DNA from: Mermis nigrescens
Lineage: Eukaryota > Nematoda > Enoplea > Mermithida > Mermithidae
Direction of reading: 5' to 3'
DNA length: 64,000 bases
NCBI GenBank assembly: GCA_036768485.1
Contig: JAVLUZ010000752.1
Coordinates: 227,635 to 291,634 of the forward strand
The notes beneath the pieces were generated by a model. It made no database searches, was not told the DNA's origin, and saw only the letters and a list, made by a program, of their open reading frames with translations. Both the position numbers and the translations under genes were made by a program. Positions 14,740 to 25,764 of this stretch are shown one piece after another. Position 1 is the stretch's first letter. The number at the start of each line of letters is the position of its first letter.

Positions 14740-15300
14740 ATCAATTGGGCGTGAAGCGCCGGAAAATTTTAAGATTTAACCTTTGTGAAATGCAATTTTG
14801 CATTACAAAAATTGTCCAAATTTGGCGCAGCTTAAGCATCAATAACAAGTAATAAAATTAAATCAATTAGGCGCGAAGCGCCGGAAAATTTTGAGATTTC
14901 ACCTTTTGAAACGCAATTTTGCATCACAAAAATTATCCGAATCCGACGCGAAGCGCCGGAAGATTTTGAAATTTAACCTTTGTGAAACGCAATTTTGCAT
15001 TACAAAAGCTGTCCAAATTTGGCGCAGCTTAAGCTTTATTAACAAGTAAAAAAATTAACTCAATTCGGCGCGAAGCGCCGGAAAATTTCGAGATTTAACT
15101 TGAGTGAAATGCAATTCTGCATTACAAAAATTGTTCAAATTTGGCGCAGCTTAAGCATCAATAACAAGTAATAAAATTAAATCAATTCGGCGCCAAGCGC
15201 CGGAAAATTTTGAGATTTCACCTTTTTGACACGCAATTTTGCATCTCAAAAATTATTCGTATTCGGCGCGAAGTGCCGGAAAATTTTGATATTTCACCCT
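14740..15300. repeat. GGCGCGAAGCGCC satellite
   Basis: At least six imperfect units with a G(G)CGCGAAGCGCCGGAAAATTTT palindromic core (near 14750, 14870, 14945, 15066, 15190 and 15265), alternating with AACGCAATTTTGCAT and AATAACAAGTAATAAAATTAA blocks. Single related cores occur in troponin T intron 1 near 41050, 41137 and 41755. Confidence 0.85.
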
Positions 15301-15589
15301 TTTTAAACGCAATTTTACATTACAAAAATTGTCAGAATTCAGCGTGGCCTGAACATCAATAACAAGTAATGTATGTATAAAAGACCAGCGTTTATTTACA
15401 CATAAAACAGGTGGACAGACAAGTATGTATTTTAATACATCGATGTGCAGAAGATCACAAAAATACATAATGTGTTCTATTTTGATCTGACGAATTATTA
15501 TTTTCTCTAAATTAGGCATTACTTACTTAAGTATAATCTCTGAATTATGCATTACTTACGTACCGATTTTTAGAGAGCCCAGTAACCGA

Positions 15590-16835
15590 TTCGGTTGCCG
15601 GGATTTAAAAATCGGTTGTTGGGATCTAAAAAATGATTGCTGAGCTCCATAAATCGGTTGCTGAGGTCCCAAAATTGATTAATAGGGTCAAAAAATCAAT
15701 TGGTAGGATCCGAAAATCGGTTGCTGGGGTCGTAAAATCAGTCCTTGGCCCTGAAAATTGGTTGCTGGGGTCCTAAATCAGTTGCTGGGCTCCAAAAATC
15801 AGTTAACGGGCTCCAAAAATCGATTGCTGTGGTCAAAAAATCAGTTGATGGTGTCCAAAAATCGGTTGCTGTGGTCTGAAAACCGGTTGATTGGCTCCAA
15901 AAATCGGTTGCCGGCCGGGGTATACAAATCGGTCTGTGAGCTCGAAAAATTGATTCATAGATACTAAATCGCTTATTGGGCTTAAAAATCGCCTCTTGGG
16001 TTTCTAAATCCGTTATTGGGGTCCGAAAATCAGTTGCTAGGGTCTAAAAGTTGGTTGGTTGGCTATAAAAATCGGTTGCTCGGGGTCTGAAAACCGGTTG
16101 GTTGGCTACAAAAATCGGTTGCTGAGGTCTAAATCGGTTGGTGAGCTCCAAAAATCGGTTGCCAGGGTATACAAATCGGTCTGTGAGCTCGAAAAATTGA
16201 TTGATAGGTCCTAAATCGCTTATTGGGCTTAAAAATCGCCTGTTGGGTTTCTAAATCCGTTATTGGGGTCCGAAAATCAGTTGCTTAGGTCTAAACGTTG
16301 GTTGGTTGGCTATAAAAATCGGTTGCTGGGGTCTGAAAAACCGGTTGGTTGGCTCCAAAAATCAGTTGCTGGAGTCTAGAAATCGTTAGTGAGCTCGAAA
16401 AATCGATTGATGGGTCCTAAGTCGCTTATTGGGCGTAAAAATCGCTTGCTGGGGTCATGAATCCCTTACTGGGGTCCGAAAATCAGTTGCTGGGGTCTAA
16501 AAATTGGTTGGTTGGCTATAAAAATCGGTTGCTGAGGTCTGTTAACCGATTGGTTGGCTCCAAAAATCGGTTGCCGGGGTCTAGGAATCGGTTAGTGAGC
16601 TCCAAAAATCGGTTGCTGGGGGCTAGAAATCGGTTGTTGAGCTCCAACAATCGGTTGCTGGGGTCTAAAAATCAGTTGATGAGCTCGAAAAATTAGTTGA
16701 ACCCAGCAGCAATTGATTTTTAGAGCCATCCAACCGATTTTTAAATCCCAGCAACCGATTTTTGGAGCACATCAACCGACTCTCAAACCCCAGCAACCGA
16801 TTTTTGGAGCCAACCAATCGATTTTTACACCAAAA
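15590..16835. repeat. ~20-bp minisatellite with internal inversion
   Basis: About 60 imperfect units of AAAATCGGTTGCTGGGGTCT and variants. From about 16695 onward the unit runs in the opposite orientation (CCCAGCAACCGATTTTTGGAGC), so the last ~140 bp form a potential long hairpin with the preceding units. Confidence 0.9.
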
Positions 16836-17146
16836 AAAGTTTATGTACAAAACATAGGGTGCAACTGGTGGACCATCCGGCTGGTACCGAACTTGCTCTG
16901 GCTGGTACCCGGTTGAACCTGGTTGAATCCCTTGCCCAGGTATGTCTCAGAATAGCTTGAATTTGTAGAGCTTTCTGTTGTTTAATCTGTCTGATCAATA
17001 TTCTCAGACTTCTACCTTTAGAATAATTTGCGGTTTTCTCTTGAATTTTATCCACATGAATTATGCTATAAAAATAGCATGCAAGTTTAATATATAGTAA
17101 TGCCGCTCAACATTAGAAAGGTTATTGCATAACTCGAGCTACTGTA

Positions 17147-18197
17147 TGTAACTGCGAGAGTTACACGTTTAGGCGAACCTGCCTTAGCAGTTCGCAATAG
17201 CCATAACATAGCCAATACTAGTAGCTATCTATGATAGTGCACTGTGGGCTATGCCTTCGGTCTTCCCATTATTTCCCCAAATTTTCAATAATAAAAAACA
17301 TTTAGATACTTGTCCGGTAGCATAGAGCTAAGTGTATGATAATAGTAATTGTTTAATGCATACCGCTTACGTGAATCGAGAACTTTCGATCTGGGATAAA
17401 AGTCATTTCAGTATTATGTTAAATTGATCGTTGTTTTAATTTACTGTAATGGCCCTTGAGGCCAGTGTACGGAAGGTCGTACTAGTTTTTCTGGCTTTTT
17501 GGTTTTTCGTTGGCCGGTTTATTTGACTGTACATTATCGTTTTTCTTTTGCGTATTTTGTTTCCCGGCTTTAGGCCATGCGTTATTCGTCGAATAAAAGT
17601 ATAGAAAACCAACCCAGTGGTTTCGGTTATACCGAGGGTTAGGTCGGCCATCATCCCTACGTCGAGGACTTCCACCTTCTGGTGGACTGATAGGTAAATT
17701 CCGTATGATAGTTTTCTCCATTCGAAAATCATAACTTATTTCTCAAGCCAAAAATTGATCAAAATTATTATCTAATCTTTAAGGATGATTGATCAGCATA
17801 GAGCTCGTTGTTGTTGTTTTCATAGTTCAGCGTGCTACACAAATTAGGAACCAAAACATTTCGAATCAGGCACTGATTGAAAATAAGTTAAATTACAACT
17901 TGAGCTTGAGATAGGTCAACTGACCTCCGCGGCAATTACCGAGACTAGGTAGGTAGCCTTAGGTCTTAGGGCGTAGCTGCTGAGATCACCCGACATAGAA
18001 GCAGCCAGCAATATTAGGGCTGAGGGGATCGAAGCCGTAAGGTCTGTAAGGGTCCAAAGATCGAAAGCCTTAGAGCCGCGCGATCGGGGCCAGCACTAAG
18101 CGTAGACTTAAGTACCTACGTACCTAGGTAAATCTCGAAGGTAATGTATCCGTCCTATGTCGATTCTTTGTAGACATAAGGCGGCTCTACATTTACA
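17147..18197 (+). repeat. 5' LTR
   Basis: Starts TGTAACTGCGAGAGTTACACG and ends CTCTACATTTACA (TG...CA type). It contains an AATAAAAAA stretch near 17291 that could act in polyadenylation. Reading frames inside on the minus strand are not conserved as genes. Confidence 0.93.
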
Positions 18198-18198
18198 T

Positions 18199-18216
18199 TG
18201 GACGTTCCCTCCTTTA
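18199..18216 (+). promoter_or_regulatory. Primer binding site
   Basis: TGGACGTTCCCTCC begins one base after the 5' LTR, as expected for a sequence complementary to a tRNA 3' end (…CCA). I cannot assign the tRNA by eye. Confidence 0.6.
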
Positions 18217-18773
18217 GGCTGCTAGCTACAGCCGAGCTGATCATTCATCGTAAAATTATTTTTCGATCCAAAAATCATCATTTTGGCCATCTAAAGATGT
18301 GTAACGTTTCACTCACCTTTGTTGTTGTATCGACCGCGATCGTGGCAGTGCGCAATTTAAGTAAGCGTCTGTGGTAAAGATTTTGTGTATTGTGGTAAAG
18401 CCATTGTTATTTTTCTATTTCCGTCGGATCTCTGCCGACAAAGGCAGCTCTCACACTCGTATATTCATTTTTCTATAACCGTCAGCCCTCAGGCAAATAT
18501 TTATCATTTTTCTCAACTGACGACGAAATTCCGTCACTTAGGTTCTTACCTAACTGTTTTTCTAACCACGTACACAATCTTGCGCTTTAGGCTTAGTTCT
18601 ATCTGCTTTCGATCATTTCACGTCAGGTATATCTTACTTCACGTGAGGAAGTACTATTTACGTGGAAAAACCTGTTTTTCGGATCGACAAAGGTCTAATT
18701 CGAAACACTTATTTTGGGAAAAATTTCGACGTACTGAAATTTATTTTACCCCAAGGCACATTTTTCGACATTT
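18217..18773 (+). other. Retrotransposon leader with a possible 5' splice site
   Basis: Untranslated leader between PBS and gag. AATTTAA-GTAAGC at 18361 is a reasonable splice donor that could pair with the acceptor at 30012 to make a subgenomic ORF2 message. No other feature was seen. Confidence 0.4.
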
Positions 18774-21053
18774 TTGACACCTAAAAATGGCAGGAAAAAG
18801 GTTTTGCGGACACCGCCCGCTAAATTGAAAAAACCTTCTACGCCACCTACTTCAGCTCGCCAATTACCTACCGCGCCTGTTGACTTTAATAGCGCGTGTA
18901 ATTCTGCGAATAATGACACAATTACGAGAGACGTAACGACTAAGGCGAATAATGATAAATTACTCACGTCACTACATGCCGCGAGTAATACACAGTCCGA
19001 AGACAAATTATCATTGAGTACCATGTGATCTCGCATTAATCAATCTTCGCTAACTAGGTCGGATCCTAATATTGACAATTCATCAAGTCACACAATGATC
19101 GATAATACGACTACCATTAACACGGCAAATAACCCTGAAACCAGTTCGGAACGCAAAAATCACGATTCTGACGTAGAAAGTAATCATAGTCGCTGCATGA
19201 ATGCCGACAGAGAGCATGCTAATGCTAATGTGACTAATGATCTTATTTTGAAAGCGCTACAAGCTATTCATTTGCAATTTTCGGATCTTTCTACGCGCGT
19301 TGATCAAGATAAAAAGGAAAATGCGGATGAAATGCGTAAACTGTGTTTGGAGCTAAGCACTATGCTTAAACCCCAACCAGTTCTGAATCGCATAGAAACT
19401 AATGTATCTGAGCGCGTTAACCACTCAATTGATAGCGCAAATTTTTCTGAATTCAATGCGCAAAGTGCGAATCGTGCGCAAGTTCGCATAGGGCATCTTC
19501 ACTGTTGTATACTAGCAACAGAGCATCGAATTCACGCTCACCTTCGGAAACTGTTCCAGACAATATTTCTCAAAGTTGTACAAACCGCGCGCCGGAAATA
19601 TGTAATTTGTCACAGAATCCTGTAAACACGGGTTTGCAATCAGTGCAAAACTCGGGTTTTTCGGAGAATATACCTACGATTTTGCAGCCGTCGGTATCAA
19701 TTTTGCAGACGTCGCGATCTCGGCCTTCGCTGCCATTAAATCGTAATGCGCCTTCCTTCGTACCTAATCCTTCTATTGCGAACTCGCAGCAGCAACTAAA
19801 TCCACCACTGCTGCAGTATTTTCCACCTCAAGGAGAAATCTTACCCAATAATTATGTACCTAATCCTATAAATGTGGAAATACCACCTAATAATCCTATC
19901 TTGCATTCTTCTAATATTGAAATGCAACCGGTTGAGATAAATTTATCTGGTATTAATAATGAATCTGCAAATTTGCAAAATGAAGCTGCTCCTCAATCTG
20001 AATCGTCTAGTAGGAAAAAACATGTCAAATTTTCTGACGACAGCTCATCTAATAGTTATGATCGCCCGCGCAGTCGCCGCTCGCGTCGCAAATCTCGATC
20101 GCGCAGACGACGTCATAGACATAGTTCAGGTTCTTCATCTGAAAGCTCGCGTGGTGATTCATGTCTCGCTGATTCCTTGAATCGCGGACCATTTTTGCAG
20201 CAGATGCAATTTGCAATTGCAAATAAAAAATTTTTTGATGGCGATAAATCAGACATAAAGGCATATTTTGCAGAATTTGAATCGCTTGCCAATACCTATG
20301 ATATTGACAAGGCTGATCGTTTAAAATTCGCTACTGGATTTCTTGACCCTTATGTTTTGCGCCTATACCATTCATTACCTGCTGATATACAACAATCTTA
20401 TTCGAAAATGAAGCATGCGCTAATAACTGAATTTTGTCCTATGGACACCGGTGCGCTCTTTAATCGTTTTTTTTGTCACACAAACAGCAGCCCAACGAAT
20501 CGGTTAAAGCTTATTATCTCTCGCTTTGCAAAGAGTTAATTAAATCGGATCCCTATCTTGAAGTTGACTCGCCACATTTTAATAATTTAATGCGACATCA
20601 ACTAAAACAAGCTTTATTACCACATATTTCGAAAGAGGCATATCATAAAAAACCTAGAGCATCATTAGCTGAATTTTTGGACAATGCGCTTAGCGCTGAA
20701 TTTGCTAATAAAGAATTTGAGGATAAAAAGGCAGTAACGCCTTACGTATCGGTAACAGCTGCTCCAGTAGGCAGCGTAGTACCTAAAGATACTCCTCGCG
20801 CATCGAATCAAAATGATACAAATCGTTCACGTCATCGAACGTTTCATCGCTCATCGCGTGCTGAGAAACCAGAAAATTCTTCTCGTAAATATTGTACCTT
20901 TTGCAAGTGCATAGGTCACATTTATGAGGAATGTTTCACGCGTCAAAGGCAAGAAACGTCTAATAATGCTAATTTTAATAATCAAGCTGATTGGAATACT
21001 AATTCTATGGCGCGCAATCGCAGCCAATCGCGTTCTTTTCGCGACGAAATCGT
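18774..21053 (+). pseudogene. gag: gag (broken into three or four frames)
   Basis: The N-terminal part is polar and Asn/Ser-rich; the middle has an Arg-Ser-rich stretch (RSRRSRRKSRSRRRR, near 20070); then comes a conserved retrotransposon gag core (FFDGDKSDIKAYFAEFE...) and a CX2CX4HX4C zinc knuckle (CTFCKCIGHIYEEC, 20893-20934), which binds RNA. Breaks seen: an ATG at 18787 out of frame with the body by one base in an A run, an in-frame TGA at 19026, and single-base losses near 19490, in the T run near 20471, and near 21050. On either side of each break the expected protein resumes in another frame. Gag forms the virus-like particle. Too broken to be expressed as written, unless the breaks are assembly errors. 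Confidence 0.85.
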
Positions 21054-22007
21054 TTGCCATCGCGTTCGAATTCGCAGAATAGGCATCAATCTCAATCACG
21101 ACATCGTAACTCTAGTCAACATCGTTCATCTAACTATGCGAATAATGATAATCGTTTTGAATCAAAGCAATCACGATCGAATTTTCGGCAAAATCGTAAT
21201 GATCATTACCAAAATTCGCGTGCTAATTATCAAAATTTGCGTTACGATAATCGTTATAATAACCAATCGCGCCAAAATACACCTTTTGTGCAATTTCCTA
21301 ATGAACAGCGTGGCACACACTATAAATCTAGTTATCGCAGCGATAATAATTTCAATCGCCCGTATGTCACATACACTGCAGACAACCAACCCGCCTTGAA
21401 TATACCCCCACCGCAGCCAACCCTTACATCTCCTCGTGATGTGAACACGGTTACTGCAAAAGAGCAAGAATCTAGCGCGCGTCCTAATTTCTTCGCATCG
21501 CAAGAATTTCTTGAAGAGTACAAATGTCTACAACATCGTCTTGCAACTTACGAAAAAATTAATCTACCTCCATCTAAGATTTTCGATCCTAATATTCCTA
21601 TCGTAAGTCATGCTGGGACAAATTTACCCACTATTCTCGTTAAAGTTCATGGCGTTGACGTGCCTGCTCTGATAGATACGGGTTCACAGGTCACCATGAT
21701 GACCACATCAGCATTCTTACGTCTTGGTTTTAATTTACCACCTAAGCAAGTTTCACAAGTCGTACATGGTGTAGGCGAAATTACCGCAGTTGTTCGCTAT
21801 AAAGTAAATATGACTTTAACAATCGCGGAACAATCTATTTCTACCTCAGTAGCTATAATTGATCACTTGCCGGAAGACATGCTTTTAGGATATGATTTTT
21901 GCAAATCTGCACTCATGTGGGTTAATCCTATTGAGCGTTGTGCTTTTATAAACGGCATAAAGATTAATTTACTTTCATCTCACAAAAAATTGCAATTTCA
22001 GCGCTGA
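21054..22007 (+). CDS. Basic gag tail and aspartic protease
   Basis: The first half is Asn/Arg/Gln/Ser-rich nucleocapsid-like sequence. The protease domain follows: ALIDTGSQVTMM with the catalytic DTG at 21675-21683, then a flap-like region and MLLGYDF (the family's LLG signature). It would cleave the Gag-Pol polyprotein. The frame ends at TGA 22005-22007, with pol resuming in another frame at about 22046 (VSLPESV...), implying a lost base between them. It is joined to gag only through the frameshift near 21050. Confidence 0.85.
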   Translation: MPSRSNSQNRHQSQSRHRNSSQHRSSNYANNDNRFESKQSRSNFRQNRNDHYQNSRANYQNLRYDNRYNNQSRQNTPFVQFPNEQRGTHYKSSYRSDNNFNRPYVTYTADNQPALNIPPPQPTLTSPRDVNTVTAKEQESSARPNFFASQEFLEEYKCLQHRLATYEKINLPPSKIFDPNIPIVSHAGTNLPTILVKVHGVDVPALIDTGSQVTMMTTSAFLRLGFNLPPKQVSQVVHGVGEITAVVRYKVNMTLTIAEQSISTSVAIIDHLPEDMLLGYDFCKSALMWVNPIERCAFINGIKINLLSSHKKLQFQR

Positions 22008-22045
22008 AACCCAACGCAACCACCTCTGGTGTTGTGTGTGTGTAG

Positions 22046-23992
22046 GTTTCGTTACCTGAGTCTGTTATTATACAACCTAGGCATGAATTAATTACACCTG
22101 GCTACATAAGTCACGGTTCTTGCAATTTTGATTTCGCATTATTCGAACCAAATCCCGATTTTATGGAAAAAACTTCACTTTTTGTTGCTCCGTCTATAGT
22201 CGATGCTTCACAACCTCTAATACCTGTTCGCGTCTGTAACATCTCTAAAGCACCAATTCGCATTGATCTGGTGAAATAATAGGTTCTTTAACCACTGATG
22301 CCGAAGTCGTGTCACATGTTTCATCCTTTGATGATAGGACACCAGAACTTTTTGCATCAATAAATAAAGCTTTAAATGGCTCCGCCGTTGATTCTAGACA
22401 GCAGCAACAAATTCGTGAACTTTGCTTAAAATACGACTCAATTTTTCCATTAAAAAATGAACCTCTCGGTTGTACCCATATGTGGGTAGCAAGAAAATTC
22501 TGGGGGTGCAAGATTTTTTTGAAGGTCGAAAAATGGCCTTAAAAATGGTGGTATGGCGATAAAAACACCATTTTTCGACGTTTCTCATCAAGCACTATCC
22601 ATTGGCATCAAAAAATTGCGGAAAAAACGAAAAAATTTTCAAAACTTGAATTCTGGGGGGTATTTTGATTTCTGGGGGGGGGTATTTGGTTTCTGGGGGT
22701 GCATACCCCCCCCAAACCCCCCCCCCCACGCCCAGGTGTGGTCGTACCCCCTTGATGAAACATCATATTGACACAGGGGATAATCCACCCGTTGTTGGAA
22801 AAACTTACCGTGTTGAGCATTCTAGAAGAGAATCTATGCAGAAAATTATAAATGAAATGCTTGCGGATAAAATTATTCGACCTTCAACTAGCCCATGGGC
22901 AAGTCCATCATTTCTCATTGGGAAAAAGGACGGTTCCCTTAGGCCAGTCGTCGATTATCGACGGTTAAATGACGTCACTAAAACGCAAGTTTACCCTCTT
23001 CCACAATTAGACGATTATTTTGATACCTTAGGCAGTACTGCATATTTTAGCACACTAGATTTAAAATCTGGATACTGGCAAATTCCACTCGATAATAAAT
23101 CTCGCGAAAAAACAGCATTTATATGTCCTGTTGGTCATTACAAATTTGAAGTTTTACCTTTTGGTTTAAAGAATGCGCCCGCAGATTTTCAAAGACTAAT
23201 GGAGCTTGTGCTCGCAGGTCTAAATTAGAAATCGTGTCTTGTTTACATTGATGACATAATTATTTTTTCACGTACTTTCAAAGAACATTTAAAAGATCTT
23301 GAAAATGTCTTCATTGCTCTTAAAAAGGCAAACTTACGTGTCAAGCCTGATAAATGCCATCTCGCGCATGCAGAGGTAAAATTTCTTGGCCACAGCATCA
23401 GTGCAATGGGCATCGCTCCCGATATGTCTAAAGTCGCAGATTTAATCTCGTTTCCCGTACCAAAACCGTTAAATCAGTGCAGAAATTTCTTGGCTTAGTC
23501 CAATGGTTTAAGAAATTCGTTAAAGATCTCGCTAAAATCGCTAAACCGCTATTCCATCTTCTACGTAAAGATGTCGAATTTTGCTGGAAGGCTGAACACC
23601 AAACCGCTTTTGAGCTTCTGAAGAAAGCATTTACATCCCCACCTATTTTGCAATTACCAAAATTCGATAATGAGCACCAATTTATTTTAACAACTGACGC
23701 AAGTAACTATGCGTTAGGTGCTATTTTGACACAAAAGCATTTACCATCCAAAAGTCGTTTTATTCTTAGCTACGCTAGTCGCATGCTAAATTCTGCTGAA
23801 TGTAATTATGCTACTTCAGAAAAAGAAGCGCTAGCAGTAGTGTGGGCCATCAAGCATTATCGACATTATCTTTACGCTAAAAAATTCATTGTTGAAACTG
23901 ATCATCAAGCGTTAACCTGGCTAGTAAATGTTAAAGACCCATCGAGTCGATTACGTCCGTTGGGGTCTCAAATTACAGGAATACGAATATGA
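22046..23992 (+). pseudogene. pol: Reverse transcriptase and RNase H (interrupted)
   Basis: RT motifs in order: SPWASPSFLIGKKDGSLR, VVDYRRLND, FSTLDLKSGYWQI, PFGLKNAPADFQR, and the active-site YIDD at 23244-23255. RNase H follows: TTDASNYALGAIL, SEKEALAVVWAI and ETDHQAL. This synthesises cDNA from the genomic RNA. Breaks: a base lost near 22270; a 266-bp family A repeat inserted at 22478-22743 with GTACCC on both sides; an in-frame TAG at 23226 in place of a usual Trp; a base lost in an A run near 23466; and a base gained near 23950. The inserted repeat shows that this copy is truly dead, whatever the status of the small indels. Confidence 0.9.
22478..22743. mobile_element. Family A repeat inserted in RT
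   Basis: Flanked by GTACCC (22472-22477 and 22744-22749). Removing it and one flank rejoins the RT reading frame. This gives direct evidence that family A is mobile, with a target duplication of at least 6 bp. Ends read ATGTGGGTAGCAAG and CCCAGGTGTGG. Confidence 0.8.
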
Positions 23993-25764
23993 TATCGTTT
24001 ACGTTCCTGGTGCATATAACTGCGCAGCTGATCTTCTTTCACGTCATCCTAAATATGATAATGCAGAATGCAAATATAAAGTAGAGCGCAAAAATATTGT
24101 TAACATCGCAAATTTAGAATCCGAAGATTCTGAGTCAGATGACAAATTGGTTCCACCTGAACGATCGTGCGATAATACCCCTACTGCGCCAATTAATCAT
24201 CCAAACGCACAAAATAATAATCCTAGTGCGCAAACCGATCCTATTAATTCTAAACCACCTACATTTTGCGAACGCTTGTTACTTACCGATGCAGAAAAAG
24301 CTGAAATGCTAACACCTGCGCGTTTACTCGCTGAGCAACGTGCAGATGACGAATTGCATAAAATTCGCATCGCATTGAATGACTTAACAATGAAAAAATA
24401 TCGTGACGAATTTTTTCTCGTAAACGATGTACTTTTTTGTCGTTTTCAACCTAAGCGTTCACCAACTGTCGTTCATCAAATAGTCATACCCAAATCTTTG
24501 TGTCGCTTCATATTAACGGAATTTCATGACTCTATTTTCGGAGCTCATTTTTCATCGCGCAAAATCTTGCCCGCCATACAAATGCGTTATTGGTGGCCGC
24601 GTATGGAAAATGATGTGATCGCGTGGTGTAGGAATTGTGATGTGTGCTTACAACGTAAGGTCGCATTAAATTCCACATCCGTTCCGTTGCAACCAATCGT
24701 AGTATCCGCGCCCTTTGAACTCATTGTGTGCGATTGTTTGCATATGCCGCGATCTCCCTCCGGAAATGACCAAATTGTAGTTTTTATGGATTATTTTACA
24801 AAATACGTGGAAGCTTTTGCTGTTTCTGATATAAAAGCAACAGCTATTGCAAATCTATTACTAAGAGAAATTATACCACGTTATGGAGTCCCCAAGAAAT
24901 TTTTGACAGATCAGGGGTCAAATTTTACATCTACCCTAATTTTGGAAGTTTGTAAACTATTAAACGTTCAAAAAATATTTACAACCCCATATCACCCCCA
25001 GTGTGATGGGTTGGTGGAACGTTATAATCGTACATTGATTGATGGTTTGTCTAAGCTGAGTGCGCGTTCACAGTATGATTGGGAACAATTTTTACCCTTC
25101 GCATTATTTGCATACCGCGCGACTCCACAATCATCAACTAATATATCTCCTTTTGAAATGCTTTATGGTCGTGAACCAGCATTTCCTCTTGACACTTTAC
25201 TCATAAATGACTTCGTGATGAATCCGAATTTACCATCTGTTGCAGAAAAATACGTCATTGATTTAAAGCTGACTTTGCAGGATCTGCATGAAATCGTGTC
25301 TCAAAATTTATCTCAAGCGCGTAAGCAGCAAAAATCGCAATATGACAAAGCCGTAACGCACACAAATTTTAATCTCTCGGATATAGTCTACCTCAATAAT
25401 ACTTCAGTCATTCAACCTGAAATCGGTAAACTGTCACCCAAGCGTGTTGGTCCCTACCGGATTATTGACTTACCTACGCCTGAAACTGCAAAAATCGCAT
25501 ATGTCCATAACCCTCTCATTATTCATCACGTTCACAGGAATAGACTTTTGCCTGAACCTAAATTACCTTATTCTGACTTAATTGTGGAAAAGCACGCTAG
25601 ATGTCCCTGGCGATTTTGTGTTGGTAAAGTTACCACATCGCCCTCTTGCCCCGGTAGTTGTCATAAGTTTTGAGGATTTACCGGGCAGGGAACAAAAAGC
25701 TAAGGACTGCGCGCCTGTACGTTTATTAAATGGTTCTAAAACAGCACATGCCGCACCATCATAG
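23928..25764 (+). CDS. Retrotransposon integrase
   Basis: The 581-codon frame starts with the RNase H tail (YNCAADLLSRHP) and then encodes the integrase: an HHCC zinc domain (FHDSIFGAHFSSRK...WCRNCDVCLQRK, about 24520-24660), the DDE core (first Asp in VCDCLHMP, second in FLTDQGSNF, Glu in GLVERYNRTL), and the KY(V)EAF and PFEMLYGREP signatures. It inserts the cDNA into the genome. Near 25600 one extra base shifts the frame; the C-terminal end continues in the next frame to a stop at 25764. The 25131-25764 stretch is repeated at 29353-29990. Confidence 0.9.

Larger units (their letters stand above)
14266..16939. mobile_element. TIR element of unknown superfamily, filled with satellites
   Basis: The left end reads CTGGGCAAGCC and the right end, reverse-complemented, CTGGGCAAGGG; both ends also carry GGCTGGTACC a little further in. 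Flanking both sides is GTATGTCTCAGAA-(C)-ATAG (14248-14265 and 16940-16955), an imperfect direct repeat of about 16-18 bp that looks like an unusually long target duplication. The interior is almost all satellite (14740-15300) and minisatellite (15590-16835), without a transposase. Confidence 0.5.

Noticed and set aside
17436..17732. Minus-strand frame within the LTR
   Set aside because: Not kept open in the diverged LTR at 58135; LTRs of this group are non-coding.
18774..25764. A functional retroelement using many programmed frameshifts
   Set aside because: There are too many shifts, plus in-frame TGA and TAG and a repeat inserted in RT; decay and/or assembly indels explain it better.
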